64,000 nucleotides of DNA. Source: Rotaria sordida (taxonomy: Eukaryota; Rotifera; Eurotatoria; Philodinida; Philodinidae). Shown one piece after another: positions 47,830-61,200 of the stretch. Position numbers and translations under genes: made by a program. The notes below the pieces were generated by a model. That model did not search any database and had not been told where the DNA came from. It saw only the letters and a list, made by a program, of their open reading frames with translations. The stretch lies in contig CAJNOL010000352.1 in NCBI GenBank assembly GCA_905250125.1, positions 61,099-125,098 on the forward strand, given 5' to 3'. Positions within the stretch are counted from its first letter, which is position 1, and every line of letters begins with the position of its first letter.

Positions 47830-49047
47830 TTAGTCATCTGATGATACTCTTTGTGATGATATAAGTGGAATCGAACAAGGTGCTGATGTATTACTTCCTC
47901 GATCACATTCAATATCAGGGATTTTCATACTTAATTCATATGCTCTAGGATTTGATTGGAATGTTGTTCCCGTTGACATATTTTCTATGCCGTTTTGCTT
48001 TTGTCTAGTACCAACATTAAATAAACCACAACATGTTGTTAAACTATGCCAATAATGTAAATAACCAGCACGAAAATTTGACGACATAACACCATATATA
48101 GCGGGGTTAACACATGAATTACTCATAGCCATAAGATGAAAAGCAAAATAAACATGTGGAACATAGTCTTGATGAATAATTTCATCAAGATATGGACGTA
48201 ATATATTTGTATATAATTGCATTGGAAGCCAACATACACCAAACACAATAACAACAACAAAACACATTTTGATAACTTTTTGTTTAGATTTTTTTATTTT
48301 AGCATCACGTTCTGAATGTGCTTCACCTGGTGCACGACTTTGATGTAATCGCCAACCAAGACGTATATAAATTATTGTTAATAAACATAAAGGAATTAAA
48401 TAAATGATAGTAATCGTTGCCATATTATAAGCTGCTTGTAATGATGGTGGAAGACCGGTTCCGTCACATATTGTTTGTGAATATTCTTTTATATTATTTG
48501 AATCAAGATGAAAACAATAATGACTTATATTCATATCAATAAATATTGGTGAACTGAATAATATTGAAAATGTCCAAAGTAAACCAATTAATAAACGACA
48601 TTGTTTTCTTGTTAATTTTGGATTTAATGGATGAATTATAGCTATATAACGATCAACTGACATTGCTATTAATGTATAAACTGTACAAACGACAAAAACA
48701 GATTGTGCAAAAGATGTAAATTTACACATAAATGTTCCAAATGGCCAATCAGATAAAAGATAATCTGATATAAGTACGATCGGAATACAAAAAAGACCGA
48801 TGAAAAGATCTGTTAGAGCTAAATTAGCAATGAATAAATTTGTCACCGTAACAATGCCCATGAAATGAAATACAATAAGACATACAAGAGCATTTCCACC
48901 AACAGTAAGAATACTCAATAAAGTATAGACAATAAGTGCTGTCGCTTGAAGATATGATGGTGGTATAGGTGGTGGTGAATCCATGTAAGTTGTTCCAGGT
49001 GGAGATGCATTGCATGCAATAGTAATTGTTAAATTCTTGGAATCCAT
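47830..49047 (-). CDS. Neuropeptide-receptor-like class A GPCR, 405 aa
   Basis: Intronless frame from ATG 49047 to TAG. The short N-terminus has N-glycosylation sites (NLT, NAS). Seven TM segments carry the standard class A marks: GGNALVCLIVF (TM1), NLALTDLFIGLFCIP (TM2), CKF...SVDRYIAIIHPL (TM3, intact DRY), GLLWTFSILFSSPIF (TM4), YNMATITIIYLIPLCLL (TM5), KMCFVVVIVFGVCWLPMQLY (TM6) and SNSCVNPAIYGVMSSNFR (TM7, NPxxY intact), followed by a CC pair (TTCCGLF) suited to palmitoylation. The pattern (WLPMQLY, IHPL, NPAIYGVM) fits the NPY/RYamide/neuropeptide-FF-like receptor group; the exact ligand class is inferred. It should signal through a G protein at the plasma membrane. It is unrelated to the divergent GPCR at 37780 beyond the fold. 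Confidence 0.9.
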   Translation of the reverse strand: MDSKNLTITIACNASPPGTTYMDSPPPIPPSYLQATALIVYTLLSILTVGGNALVCLIVFHFMGIVTVTNLFIANLALTDLFIGLFCIPIVLISDYLLSDWPFGTFMCKFTSFAQSVFVVCTVYTLIAMSVDRYIAIIHPLNPKLTRKQCRLLIGLLWTFSILFSSPIFIDMNISHYCFHLDSNNIKEYSQTICDGTGLPPSLQAAYNMATITIIYLIPLCLLTIIYIRLGWRLHQSRAPGEAHSERDAKIKKSKQKVIKMCFVVVIVFGVCWLPMQLYTNILRPYLDEIIHQDYVPHVYFAFHLMAMSNSCVNPAIYGVMSSNFRAGYLHYWHSLTTCCGLFNVGTRQKQNGIENMSTGTTFQSNPRAYELSMKIPDIECDRGSNTSAPCSIPLISSQRVSSDD

Positions 49048-52000
49048 TATTATCTATTTAATATTGTTCGATTATTTAGTTTCAACATAAACTTATTTTC
49101 TAAAAGAAAATATGAATATATAAATATATAAATATTTCGATAAGCAACAAGAAAAAGAAAAGCCATTTTATTTATATGCTTTTAACACAAGAGCATTGTG
49201 CCTGAGGAAAATCCCATGAAATTAACTAGATCACTTGATTTGATTTATATTCTGAAGACTCGTCTAGCTATTTTCAAACAAAAATACACTAAATGTATTT
49301 ATGTAACATAATATCATTAATTGTATTGACTGTCCTATCTCTCCAGAGGTTAATTTACTAAAAAAAGCACATCATGTATATAAAATCGCTTTACGTATTT
49401 TCGTTATAGATGTTGTCTAAAACAAAATGATCTTCTTAACATCACTTACTAAAGAAAAAAAAAAAAAAGTACCGCTTGTATTATACGTGTTTCTTTTTTT
49501 TTGTATATCTCATTGTTAGCATATGTAAAAGCTTTTTTCGGACGATTTTTCTGTCGAACAAAATGATGCGATGTACTATTAAAATTATTAGTATGTGAAA
49601 CTCGTCTTACCGATGCGCATCCGTCTAATATCCACTATTGAAGACGACGTGTTGAGAACAAGATAGTAGAGAAAGGAAGAGAAGAAGGAGAAAACCAGAA
49701 AAAGAAAAGGAGGAAAAGAAGATGAAGAAGAAAAGTTTTGTATAATATTTTATTCTCATATTGAGCCTATTGATCTTGATTATTTTTCTTCAATATAGCT
49801 TATAATAAGATAGTCAAAGAGAATCATATATTAACGTTAAATATTAATAACAAAATACGTATGTTGTCATGTTTACTATTCTTTAAAGAAGAAAAACTCG
49901 ATATAAGTAATTTATATTTTTTCTATTTTTCTATTTATACTTATTAAAAAAAAACACCAATGAATACGAATATGATACAATTATAGCTAATGAAGGTTAT
50001 TTGTACTTGTCATTATGAAACATTATTCATAACATATTTTATGAATGTAAAGAAATGAGAAAGTCTCATTACCACGATTGATTCAATCGAAAAGGAAAAC
50101 AAACAAATCATGATATATAAGTAACTAAAAAAAAGAAATAACATTTCAAACCAATCCTGTCAATAATGATAACACCATAATGGTGCAGATAATATATTTC
50201 GATATGAAAAATGAATCATGTTTTATTTTATGTGGTACATGAATTCTCTGTAGATATGGTAAAAAACAAAAAAACAAAAAGCATTAATAACATTTCATTA
50301 ATTGTGAACACGCACATTATCATGTTTCTAATATTTATATATGATCTATATATCTTAGGCATAATACTAATAAATATATATATATTTTGTGTTAATAATA
50401 TTCAGGGTGTTATTTCTTTGATGTTAATCAAATAAATCATTGAATAATTAATATAAGGCCTAGTTAGATGATTATAAATCAAGTCAAAAAAAAAAGTTAT
50501 ATGTTTTAGATTAGTAAAGGATAAGAATGAAAAGAAAAATTGCTAATAAATATCGACATCAATTATAGTACTTGCAAAGAATAAACAAAATAAAAGAATT
50601 GTATAATCATTATTTAGGAAAAATGAATAGAAAGAAAGATAAAATTTATTATTGCGTGACGTTTTTCAAGATTTTTTTTTCTCAGAAGCAAAAAAATTGC
50701 TTTTCATAGAGTATTATAATAGAGATAGATGATGAGTTTAATCCATAATAATCTTTACTTACAATATACAGGAAGGATGTATTAAACTGATGAATAATAT
50801 ATACTTCTCTTCTTTTCTGCATGGATGGAATGACGCCTTCGTTGGTAAAATACGTATGAATAAATCTTTTTCTTTTTCTATGCCCTGCTGATATTAATAT
50901 ATAGTCATTAGATGCAAGGACAAATCTTGCTTTATAAGACAATTTAACTACTTTTTTAAATTAATGTTTCTTTTTGAAGATCTAATTACTAAATAAATTA
51001 TGTCAAGTATTATCTGTCTATGTTGATCTTCATCTTAGAAGCATGTTACTCTTCCTACAAATTTTCTTCTAATAAACAACATAGCTTACTTACGTGTATC
51101 ACTTTCCTATTACTACTATAAGAGTATTAACATATTATAGGAAAGCATCTATAATGAATTAATTTACTTTTATTTCACTATACACAAAGGAATATTAATA
51201 TTCAACTTTTATTATTTCTCATTTATACTTAACAAAATTATTTAGGAACAGAGTTATGATTTTCTTTATAAAATCTTATAAAATTTTTATTCTATATATA
51301 GAAAAAGAACTACTGAATTGTTAGTGTTACTTATAAAATAGTAAAAGAAGAAAGAAGAAAATAATGTAATGAATCTCATTTCTCAAGAGGTTTTTCTTCG
51401 TAGAGTAATAATTTTATCTATATAAATTTCATTGATCAATTCATTGATTTAGAACTAAGAAGAAAAAACAATTTAACAAACTAGATTTGTGTTTTTGCTA
51501 CTACTATTACGTACGACATCAATCAAATAAGATATTTTTAGCATTCAGTATGTTCATTTTCAACAAATAGAATATTTATTAACAATATGAGAACATCGTA
51601 TTTAAAATTACAAGAAAAAAACTCTAGAACGTAAGTTTTTTTTTCCACTATTTTTAACACATTATTTGATCTATCAAGTGTAGAAAAAAATTATATGTTT
51701 TAAATGTTTCTCCATCTAGTATTCTATCATTAAAGTACACTTAGATATTTTCTATGAAAACTAAACTTGTATTGAAATTAACTGAAAAATCTGATAAGTG
51801 GAATATTTTTTTTTTCTCGTGATGAATCATAGAAAACCAAGACAAATGTCTAGAAAAAAAAACAGAAAAGGTAATGACATTTAACGACATGTTCCCATTT
51901 TATTTTGAATATAGTTATAGTTTCTATGTATGTATTAAATATTATTCTTTTCGAATACTTGACTCGAATATGCTTGATTTCCTATTATTCTTAAGTGTTC

Positions 52001-52258
52001 ATTTCATATAAAAATCATGAAGTTTAGTGACGTTAATTTCAAAGAAAATTATTTCCTTTTAAATACCATAAAGATTCAATCAACTGTTTGACTAATTACA
52101 AAAAAAAAGTTAAACGAAATCATTTTAGCGTTTAAATTAAATGAACTCAGTTCAATGTAATGGAAATAGGAAAGATTAACACGAGAAAAAACTAAACACG
52201 AATTTATAAAACTAATATATATGATACGTCTATAGAAAGTTTATGGGTCATACATAAA
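49048..52258. other. Large gene-free stretch
   Basis: 3.2 kb with no supportable exon on either strand. Includes an A/G-rich purine tract near 49670-49735 on the + strand. Otherwise ordinary AT-rich sequence. Confidence 0.4.
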
Positions 52259-53121
52259 GGGTGTGCAATAAGTTCTGGTTCCCTTCAAGTAATATTCTTT
52301 TCTTCCATGATTTTTTTTAGTAGAATAGACTGATATTTGCAGTATATATACTAGATCTACTCTACACTAGAATTTCAGTCTTCTATCTGTTATAGTCATA
52401 GAAATATAAGTAACTTAAAATTCATAGGAATTTTTTTGATTTATTTTCTCATTATCTAATGCATTATATTGAAAAACAGATTATAGCATAAGATGCAGGA
52501 TGAAAAGCTCTACAACCTTCATAGTAAAGTTTATTTTAATTGTGTACCTTTTGTTTCCAAAAAAAACTGTGTGATCACTTTTTTTGCGATGTCGAAGATT
52601 AGTCAACCCTTTTTGAAAATAATAGGTACCCAGTTAAGATAATCTTTAGTATGTAGATAATAGAGCCTTTCATGCTACATCTTGTTGTATATTCTTCTTT
52701 TTAAAGAGAGCGTATGATGTGATAAAAAGATGAAATAAAGAAAAAAGAATTCGTTCATGTAGAAAAAAAAGTAACCTTCGTGCAACATCAAAAGTCGACC
52801 TTGTATAGTTTTCCTTTTTTTGAAAACAAAAGATACATAATTAAAATAAACTTCACTATGGAGGTTGTAGAGCTTTTCATGCTGCATCTTATGCTATAAT
52901 CTGTTTTTCAATATAATGCATTAGATGATGAGAAAATAAATCAAAAAAATTCCTATGAATTTTAAGTTATTTATATTTCTATGACTACAATAGATAGAAG
53001 ACTGAAATTCTAGTGTAGAGTAGATCTAGTATATATACTGCAAATATCAGTCTATTCTACTAAAAAAAATCATGGAAGAAAAGAATATTACTTGAAGGGA
53101 ATAATCAGAACTTATTACATA
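52259..53121. repeat. Large fold-back element, arms about 310 bp
   Basis: Left arm about 52259-52566, right arm about 52808-53121, nearly identical as inverted copies. TTCCCTTCAAGTAATATTC faces GAATATTACTTGAAGGGAA, CTACTCTACACTAGAATTTC faces GAAATTCTAGTGTAGAGTAG, and AAACAGATTATAGCATAAG faces CTTATGCTATAATCTGTTT. The ends read GTGTGCAATAAGTTCTGG versus ATATGTAATAAGTTCTGA, mariner-like. The spacer (about 240 bp) has no coding content. The low divergence suggests this is one of the younger insertions in the window. Confidence 0.9.
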
Positions 53122-53647
53122 TCATTTATAAATTAATTTAAATTGAAATGTGAAAAGTGATACATTTTTTAATTTTCTTGTAAGCAATAACGCTTTATTT
53201 CATAGGAAAAAATGATTTATCACTGCTATAGAAAATACAGATTGAAGCATCTGTTCTTTGACATGATATATTTTTTAACATAGCAGTTGCTTCTAATCAT
53301 TTTACAACAATAGAAAGAGCATGATTTATATAAAAAAAACATTAATCAAACAAGAGAAAAAAAAAGTATCAATATTACATCAAATATTCATTGTATTAAT
53401 ATTTTTACAGATATGTTTCATTATAAAATGTATGATTAAACATCAATGAAATATACATATTTTTTAAGTAGTACTATGCCAAGTTAATCTTGAAAGAGAG
53501 TAAGATCATCACTATAAATTGTCACCACAGTTCAATTGAAAGAAGAACGTAAATAGCTCTTGAGTAGTTGAAAGAGTTCACATGATCTTTTTTTCATTAG
53601 TTAAATAACTTTACTCTTCAAAATTTCATTGAACTTACTTTCGAATA
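53122..53647. other. Spacer
   Basis: AT-rich; nothing recognised. Confidence 0.35.
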
Positions 53648-53788
53648 AATGCTACCTATGCCTATGAACGTCATAATCATCATAAGTCTGGTGATGGCAA
53701 AATTCGAGTTTCTTCTGAGAGATCTAAAATAATCATTGAAGAAGAAATTGATGAAATTCATAATGTTTATCAATCTATTCCTGGATGA
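53648..53788 (+). pseudogene. Possible gene fragment, 46 codons
   Basis: An open stretch without an ATG start reads NATYAYERHNHHKSGDGKIR, then VSSERSKIIIEEEIDEIHNVYQSIPG and TGA. Its mixed charged composition and codon use look like coding sequence and unlike the AT-rich noise around it. A stop lies just upstream (TAA at 53646-53648) and no acceptor fits cleanly, so it may be a relic of a transposon or gene. I do not recognise the family. Confidence 0.3.
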
Positions 53789-55422
53789 AATGGTCAATCT
53801 ATTTTAAAAATATGTTCCATATTGCAGACAACGATTGCATCAAATTATAACAGAACATTCTTTATTAATATTATTTATATTGAAATATATTCAGTAACTC
53901 TATCAAAAAGAATAGTCTTACAATATAGATCGGGTTGAAGTGTGTAAAAGCTTTATTACAAATGTTGGCAGTTACGAGGATCAGAGAGAATATTTTTTTT
54001 CTCTAATGAAACAACTTTTATTTTAATTGAATAGTCAACAAATCCCAACCTTAGAAGCAATGTCTACAAAATATTTGTTTTAGATGTTTTGAAAAAAAAA
54101 ATGAATTTAGATAGAAGAATGCAATTATCATAGAGTGCATCTCATTCCTCTCTTAGAAATTGCTTGTTTTTCTCAGCAAAACTCGATTTTTTTCTTTTGA
54201 AAAAGGTCATCGGGTAAGGAAAAATAATGTCGACATTCTCGCAGCAAAAAAACAACTGTATGTACGCTACTCCACTTTTTTTACTTCATCAAATCGCTGT
54301 AGTTATCCATAGAAATGAATCAGAGGAGTGCTTAGAATTAAAAAAAACAATACATCAATAATTATGTACTATTTCACGGTCATAATATAAGTTTTGATTC
54401 AAACAATTTGAAACGATAATTAAAATCGTTTTTTTTTTCATCTTTATCTATGTATTAGATGAAAATTTGAACAATAAACAAAAAAAAAAAGAAAGAATAG
54501 TTTTCATCATAGCAGTTGATATATCAATGAATTGTAATATGTAAAAGAACAAAAGACAGATTTTACTGTTTCTTTATTATCCCTTGAATATACTTGTGTA
54601 GCCGTTATGTTACTGACTTCTGTGTCATTATGTCTATGCATGACCTTTGTGTCTATTGCCAATTATCTTCCAACATATAAAAGAAATAAATCAATACCGA
54701 AAGATATCACAAAATAACTTTTTAAATAAGTCCTATTAGTAGATTTTATAAGGCTATTCTAGACAAAATACTTCATATTTTTTCTATGTGTTTTCAGTAA
54801 TTCTCTTCCAGCAATCATTCTCGACTCGTTGGTAGCTGCATATCAAACCGAAAGAGACTATTTTTATGTAAAATATACAAGAGACAGAACACAAATAATA
54901 TATTTAATGGTTACATTAGAAGATTTACATGGTTACAGTATACATATTCATATTGAAAAATAGTAAGATAACAAATAACATGATAAATGCTGCAATTCTT
55001 ATTGCAGATGTAAGAGATATAGAATATAGGAAATATACGATTTAATAATGGTATAAGAAGTAATAAATGTATGGGTTTCTAGGCCATCTTTGAGGAAGTG
55101 AATGTGTTCTCTTTGCCTACACCTCACAGTCTAATCAATTTGATTTGTAATGAATTGTTGATTCGAATGTCGACCGAAAGGATATCATATCATTCGTTGA
55201 CAAAAGAATTTCGCCGTTTTTCAAGTATTTGCCCAAATCCAATGAAATTCTGGTTACTAAGAGAACTAAATGGGATACATCTAGTACTAAATTCGCGTGA
55301 AATTAGAAAAAATTTTATTTAATATTATTTCCAAAAAGATGATGGTGTTTTAGAGTTCATAGATTCATGTGAAAATTTAAGCAAAAAAAAAGCACTTATC
55401 AGCACTGGATTTAAATAAATTA
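53789..55422. other. Spacer
   Basis: AT-rich. The frame at 55098-55322 has no recognisable domain. Nothing else was seen. Confidence 0.35.
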
Positions 55423-56023
55423 ATATTCATTGTTGGTCAAATTCTATTGTCATCATTCTATGTCTATATATAGAGAACTCCTGGAATAGTATAATATCCA
55501 AAAGAGTTCGTTTAGTTCCCAACAACTATTCCAGTTAATAACTATATATTCGTATTCTTCTGCACAAGGAATCTTCGAAAAAAGCATATTTCTCAATTTC
55601 GACTCGTAGCTCTGTATCTATGAAGCTCGTGGTTAGACTACTTCATCAATCAAATTTTATGAATCTGCAATATGACATGGGCAAGATATGAACTTCTTGA
55701 AATCTGTACGCTTTTTCTAAATATTATGTAAAACAGGGATATTTTGAGAGACTCATATCTTAGTCATGTCATATTGCAGATTCATGAAATTTGATTGATG
55801 AGATAGTCTAACTATGAGCTTCATGGATACAGAGTAACAAGTCGAAATTGAGAACTATGCTTGTTTTCGAAAATTTCTTTTACAGAAAGATACGAGTATA
55901 TAGTTATTAACTGAAATAATTATTGGGACCTAGTCGAAATCTTTTGGATATCATATTATTCTATGGGTCCTCTATATATAGACATTGAACAATGGCAATA
56001 GAATTTGATCAATAATGAATATT
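55423..56023. repeat. Fold-back element, arms about 270 bp
   Basis: Left arm about 55423-55695 and right arm about 55752-56023. TCAAATTCTATTG faces CAATAGAATTTGA, CTATATATAGAGAACTCC faces GGTCCTCTATATATAG, TCAATTTCGACTCGTAG faces CAAGTCGAAATTGA, and GAATCTGCAATATGACATG faces CATGTCATATTGCAGATTC. Loop about 55 bp. No coding content. ATTCAT/ATGAAT at the edges makes the exact boundary ambiguous by a few bases. Confidence 0.88.
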
Positions 56024-56925
56024 AGTTCGTAAGTGGTACAAGATCTATTTACGACTCAATATCTGAACCGAGAGAGCAATGTCTACACGTTGAACATCTT
56101 GTTTCATGTTTAAAAACTATTAATTCACTTAAAATATTTTACTTTAATGTTATAATATTCTTGACTAGTACGTTTCATGCTTAACACTTTCTTTACAAAC
56201 TAATCTAAACTGACACTATACACAACTTTAGAATGAAATAAAAGGTACTCACAGTAACTATTTAATATAAAAAAAAAAACTTTAGCTGAATGTGAACGAA
56301 CCTTTTATCAAGATTATTATATATCGTCACGAAGTTAGACATTCAATGCCATTATTTGGAAAACAAATAAACGTTTAATTAAAAAAAAATAAAGTAAATG
56401 GAAGAATTTCTCCATACAAATAAAAAAAGAAAGACTAATTAGAAATAAGAGAATAATTGACACTACTACAATCAGTTTATTGAGAAGTTTCGTTTTTCAC
56501 TCACAATATCATCAATCATAAAAGCAAGAAATAAATAAACAAACAAACAAATGAACAGTTATAAGGGAGCATTATATGAATATAGTTTCTCTTTTAGTCT
56601 TGTTGTCTTGTGATGTTCATTTTGGATTTTCTTTTGTTTGTTTATCTCTTTCGTCCTTTTATATCTGAAGATATTTTCATATCAACAAAAAAAAAGTATG
56701 AAGAACTAAATTCAGAAAAGCCATGTAAAATACTATAAGCGAAATAATGAAAAAGACATCGTATCTCAAACTTATCTAGCAAGAAATTGAAGTCGTAAGA
56801 GAAATTCTTGAAAATACCACTCAAAAACACTTACATGTAACGTGATACACATTATCTTAAAATGTACTTTATGATACAGTCACTGATCTTTCTCAGTTCT
56901 TTGTAATGAAGGTTATTTCAAGCGC
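56024..56925. other. Spacer
   Basis: AT-rich; no gene or structured repeat recognised. Confidence 0.35.
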
Positions 56926-57525
56926 TTAAATACAAAAATGAAGCACTTTTCAGCGATTTTCGTGATAAGTACTGGAAAGCATTTATCAAACCCCTTTCTA
57001 AGCTATATTAAGCGGCTTAATCGATTGAAACCACCTTCAGTAGCTTAAGACAGTAATATTTAAGCTCTTTAAAGTAAGTTATTGAAGTGTAAGCTCCTCT
57101 AAGCCGCCGCTTGGAAATATCTTACGAATGCCAAAAATTTTTACATAGGCATTAGCAATTGCCTAATTTCGAAAAATAAAATCGGAACCAGTAACAATAC
57201 AACATTTTAAAAGGCACCGAAAAAAACAGTGATTTTGAAGGTATCTCATTGTAAAGTTTAAATATGAAAAACATCACAGCACTTCTCAGCGATTTTCAGT
57301 GTAAGTGCTGTAGAGTACATAAAAATAATAAAAGTCACAACATTTTTAAGCAAAATCAATGGTATGCATTTCACAGTGCTGGTAATACTATTTTCTAAGT
57401 TCTATTAAGCAGCTTTCAGCAGCTTGTAACAAGAAAATTTAAGCGCTTTATAGTAGCTTACTGAAGTGTAAGTTTTTCTAAGCCGCTTAAAAATAGCTTA
57501 CACAGACCAAAATTTTCACATGAAG
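56926..57525 (+). repeat. Tandem duplication, period about 340 bp, AAGC-rich
   Basis: Unit 1 begins near 56926 and unit 2 near 57257. Shared in order are CTTAAATA/TTTAAATA, GCACTT-TCAGCGATTTTC, TTTCTAAG-TATTAAGC-GCTT, AAGC-CTTTA-AGTA, TATTGAAGTGTAAG/ACTGAAGTGTAAG, CTAAGCCGC and CCAAAA-TTTTACAT. Within each unit the palindromic word AAGCGGCTTAA or a variant recurs. Non-coding on both strands. Confidence 0.7.
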
Positions 57526-58245
57526 AAAGGTAAAAATTGCATGATATGCAATTTGATACAGTGTCGAATGATCTATATTTCTATTCTTCTTTAAATACTT
57601 TTTGATACTTGTTGACAAACTTTAGAAATACAACAAAGGTGAAGATCTCTATCTTTTTCATCAACATTTTGTAATGTAGTCCTATCTTCATAATGAAACA
57701 TAGCCACAAGACTAAACTTTCACAAAGACTGTGTCCTAATTCAGGATACTAATGCTATGAGTTTCAAGAGAAATAGTTTTATTTGAAGAGATATACATTT
57801 ATGGCAAAATCAAAAGCGTACTGATGATTATTCACTATTGGCAAAGAAAATATACAATGGGCTATTTGATTCCAATCTGAATTGAGAGGAAAAAATAAAC
57901 ACTCGTTTTCACATAGATATGAGGATAATAGCAGCTCGTGAGTTTTTTAACAAGTTCTTGTTTGACTGTGATGCATGTTAATTATGGATATATGAGAAAT
58001 TAATAAAGGAAAAACTTTTTCAAATGATCTGATAATTATTCGTTAATGGAAATTTCAATCTTTCGAATATAGAGTTAACTATATGAAATATTTCATCTAT
58101 CTTGATTGAATAACATTTAACTTTATTTAATAACAAATGAGAAATTTATATATGGAAAAATCTTTAGACATTATTCGTCGTGTCTTGATTTGAATTTTGA
58201 TAATTTTCTTCACTGAATGTTAATGCTTGGAAGAGACGATGTTTT
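57526..58245. other. Spacer downstream of LRR gene
   Basis: AT-rich 3' flank of the - strand LRR gene. No gene recognised. Confidence 0.35.
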
Positions 58246-61200
58246 CTATAAATTATATAATAAATTCTTATAGATAAAAGACAAAAAAAATTTAAAATCG
58301 TACGATTTTTTATTTGAAACATTTGATTCTACAGAATTATTGGTCATTAATTCTTCGTCTTCTTTACTGTCATTATCCAATGTATTAAGTTTTTGTAAAT
58401 CATTTAAGATCATATCAAATCTAAATTAGGATTTAATTAAGCAGAAGTTGTTTTTTTTTTGTGTTAAATTTCATACTGTGCTTGAACTGTTGCTATTGAT
58501 TTTTCAAGTGATTGATCAATTTCTTTTAATTCTTTATCAATATTCATTAATTGTTCATCTTGAAAAAAAAATTGTAAAATAAGAATCATGTTTTTTTCTT
58601 TGAAAAACATGGAATATACTTGATGTACTCGGAATTATTTTTGAATCATCATTCTGTAAACTAACCTTTGAAAACATTCAAAACAAAAAAAAATTTTACA
58701 TATAAAATCAATAAATAAATCTTTCATTCTTACATCATCAATTATTTCTAATGATGGACAATATTCTAATAATTTTTCAATAGAATTTTCTACTTGAGAA
58801 AGAAATGAATTGCCACTAATATTTAAAATAAAAAGTGAATTCATACGACGAATAACATTCTAATAGAAAAATAAATTATCTTTTTCTTTTGTATTATATA
58901 TAAATAAAGCTGTTAGTACAATCGTTGCAGCATTAAAATATGAAATACGATATAACTATTGTTGTTAATCATCCTTTTATTTAAAACATCAGAAATACAA
59001 TAAGGAAGTAGTTTATTTATTATAACGAGACGTTATTGATATGCTGTCTTTGGTTGTATATTAGTAACGTCTGTCACAGTCTGTAACACTGGGAGGAGGA
59101 AATTGTTGCTAAGGCATCTGTCAAGATCTGTGATCAACGAGAGATGTTGTTAGAGATGTCTGTGATAGTCTGTTGATCACGTCTGTCATGGTATTTCACG
59201 TCTCCATGGTAACGTGTGTCATAGTCAGTGACCAAGAAATCATAATAGGCATTTTTCCATGGATCAGATGAACATGTGTCTTTTAAACTTAGAAAGACCT
59301 TATTTCCTGCTAAATATTGCATTATCATCTCTTAAATATCAATATAATTTGTAAAAGTCAAATTTGAAAAAAAAAAGTCGTTTTTATTGATAAATCACTA
59401 TAAGAGACTCTTATCCTGTGTATACGAGGAAAACGTTCATTATAAGACTAGTAAATTTTACGTCATTCGATGCGGATTCCAAATATGAAATTAGTCTTCA
59501 ATAAAAAAGTTTCTATGTCGGGAGAAATCAGTAGTATCTTGAAAATCTTTAGCTTAGCTCAGGAACCGTCTCGTTGATTCACTCTAATGCTATATCGGTA
59601 TTATGGGTGGAGAGATATTCTGTGGAAGTTTCATCCGATTTGAACTTGTGGAAAATTTTACAAATTCATTAGACTGAACATATGTTTCCGTAAAATTATT
59701 CGATGTTAAAGAAGAATGACTTCTTTTTTGAACCCCAACCAGATAAAAGCGAATGTTGTTTTTACGAATCGATCAAGTGAAAAATACAGTTTTAGATTAT
59801 ATGTAATTTTTTCAGGGATATTTTTTTTATTATTGTTTTTTGTTTAAAGTAGCAAAGGTTCCTATTCCTTATTAGCGTCATTTTTCTGTGAGGTTTTCTC
59901 TGTATTTTCCGAGTAATGCTAATAACATGAACAAAACCTTTTATGCTATTAAACAATTCATAGGTCGGAGTATATGTTGTCCTATTTAAGCCATTATAAA
60001 GTACACTTTTAATTTCTCATCTCATGTCTGTGTAGATGCCCACTGTGCATAGGGAGAGGTGCAAACTTCTGTTCTATATTGTTTAACACTCCTTTTAGGT
60101 CGTATTTCACAAAAATCTTACAATATCATCCCAAGAATTAATACGATTATTCGATATATCAAGATATTGTAAATCAATAAGTTTATCAAATGTATTTGGT
60201 AATAAATTAATTTGATTATTATTTAAATCAAGTTCATTTAAATGTATAAGAGACGATAATATTTGTATGTCTTGAATATGATTATTAGCTAAACGAAGAA
60301 TACGTAATGATGGTAAATTTTTTAATGATGTTATATTAATAAGTTCATTATTTGATAAATCAAGATCAATTAAATGACGAAGATTACGAAATTGATTTGG
60401 TAAAGTTTTTAAATAACAATGACATGCACGTAAATCTGTGATAGATGAAAGTGTATTAATAAACTAAAAGAAAAAGCGAACAGATTAAAATTCATTTAAA
60501 TATAAAATAAAAAAATTTTAATTTTGTTTTCTTTTTTTTTTACATCAAGATTTTCTATTGAACAATCGGATATATCAAGAGTTTTAAGTTGAGATAATTT
60601 TAATACTTCATCTGATCGAATTAGTGAGAGTTTATTAGAATCTATACGAAGTGATTGTAAACGAGTTAGATATATAAGACCAGAACCTAATAGAAAACAA
60701 TAATCTGATTCATCAAATGCATCAGAATATAATTTACCAATTGATTGAATTTCATTATATTGTAATTGAAGAATTTGTAATTGATTTAAACTAAACAAAA
60801 TAATATAAATCAATGATCTGTTATATTTTTTTAAAATAAAATGGAACAAATACTCTATAAGACTATCAATACTAGAGAAGGTAAGACGTATAGATGAATA
60901 TTTACTCTACTAAACTTAAAGACATTATGCAGACTTTGAAGATGAATTATTTACTGGAATACTTTACGAACAAATCTATTCATGATCAGAAATTCGAAAA
61001 ATATAATCGATTCATTGTAAAATGAACTATATCTATGGAGATTGTAGATGAACAGAAGACTTCCATCAGTGCCCTGTTCACAACTCCACACCCACATCCG
61101 CGAGCAAGTGTTCGACTCTCATTTGTAAATGCAAACGTATATAGTAGATACTCTTTTTAAACTCTAATAGAGTTTGTTACAAACTCTATTAAAGTCGATA

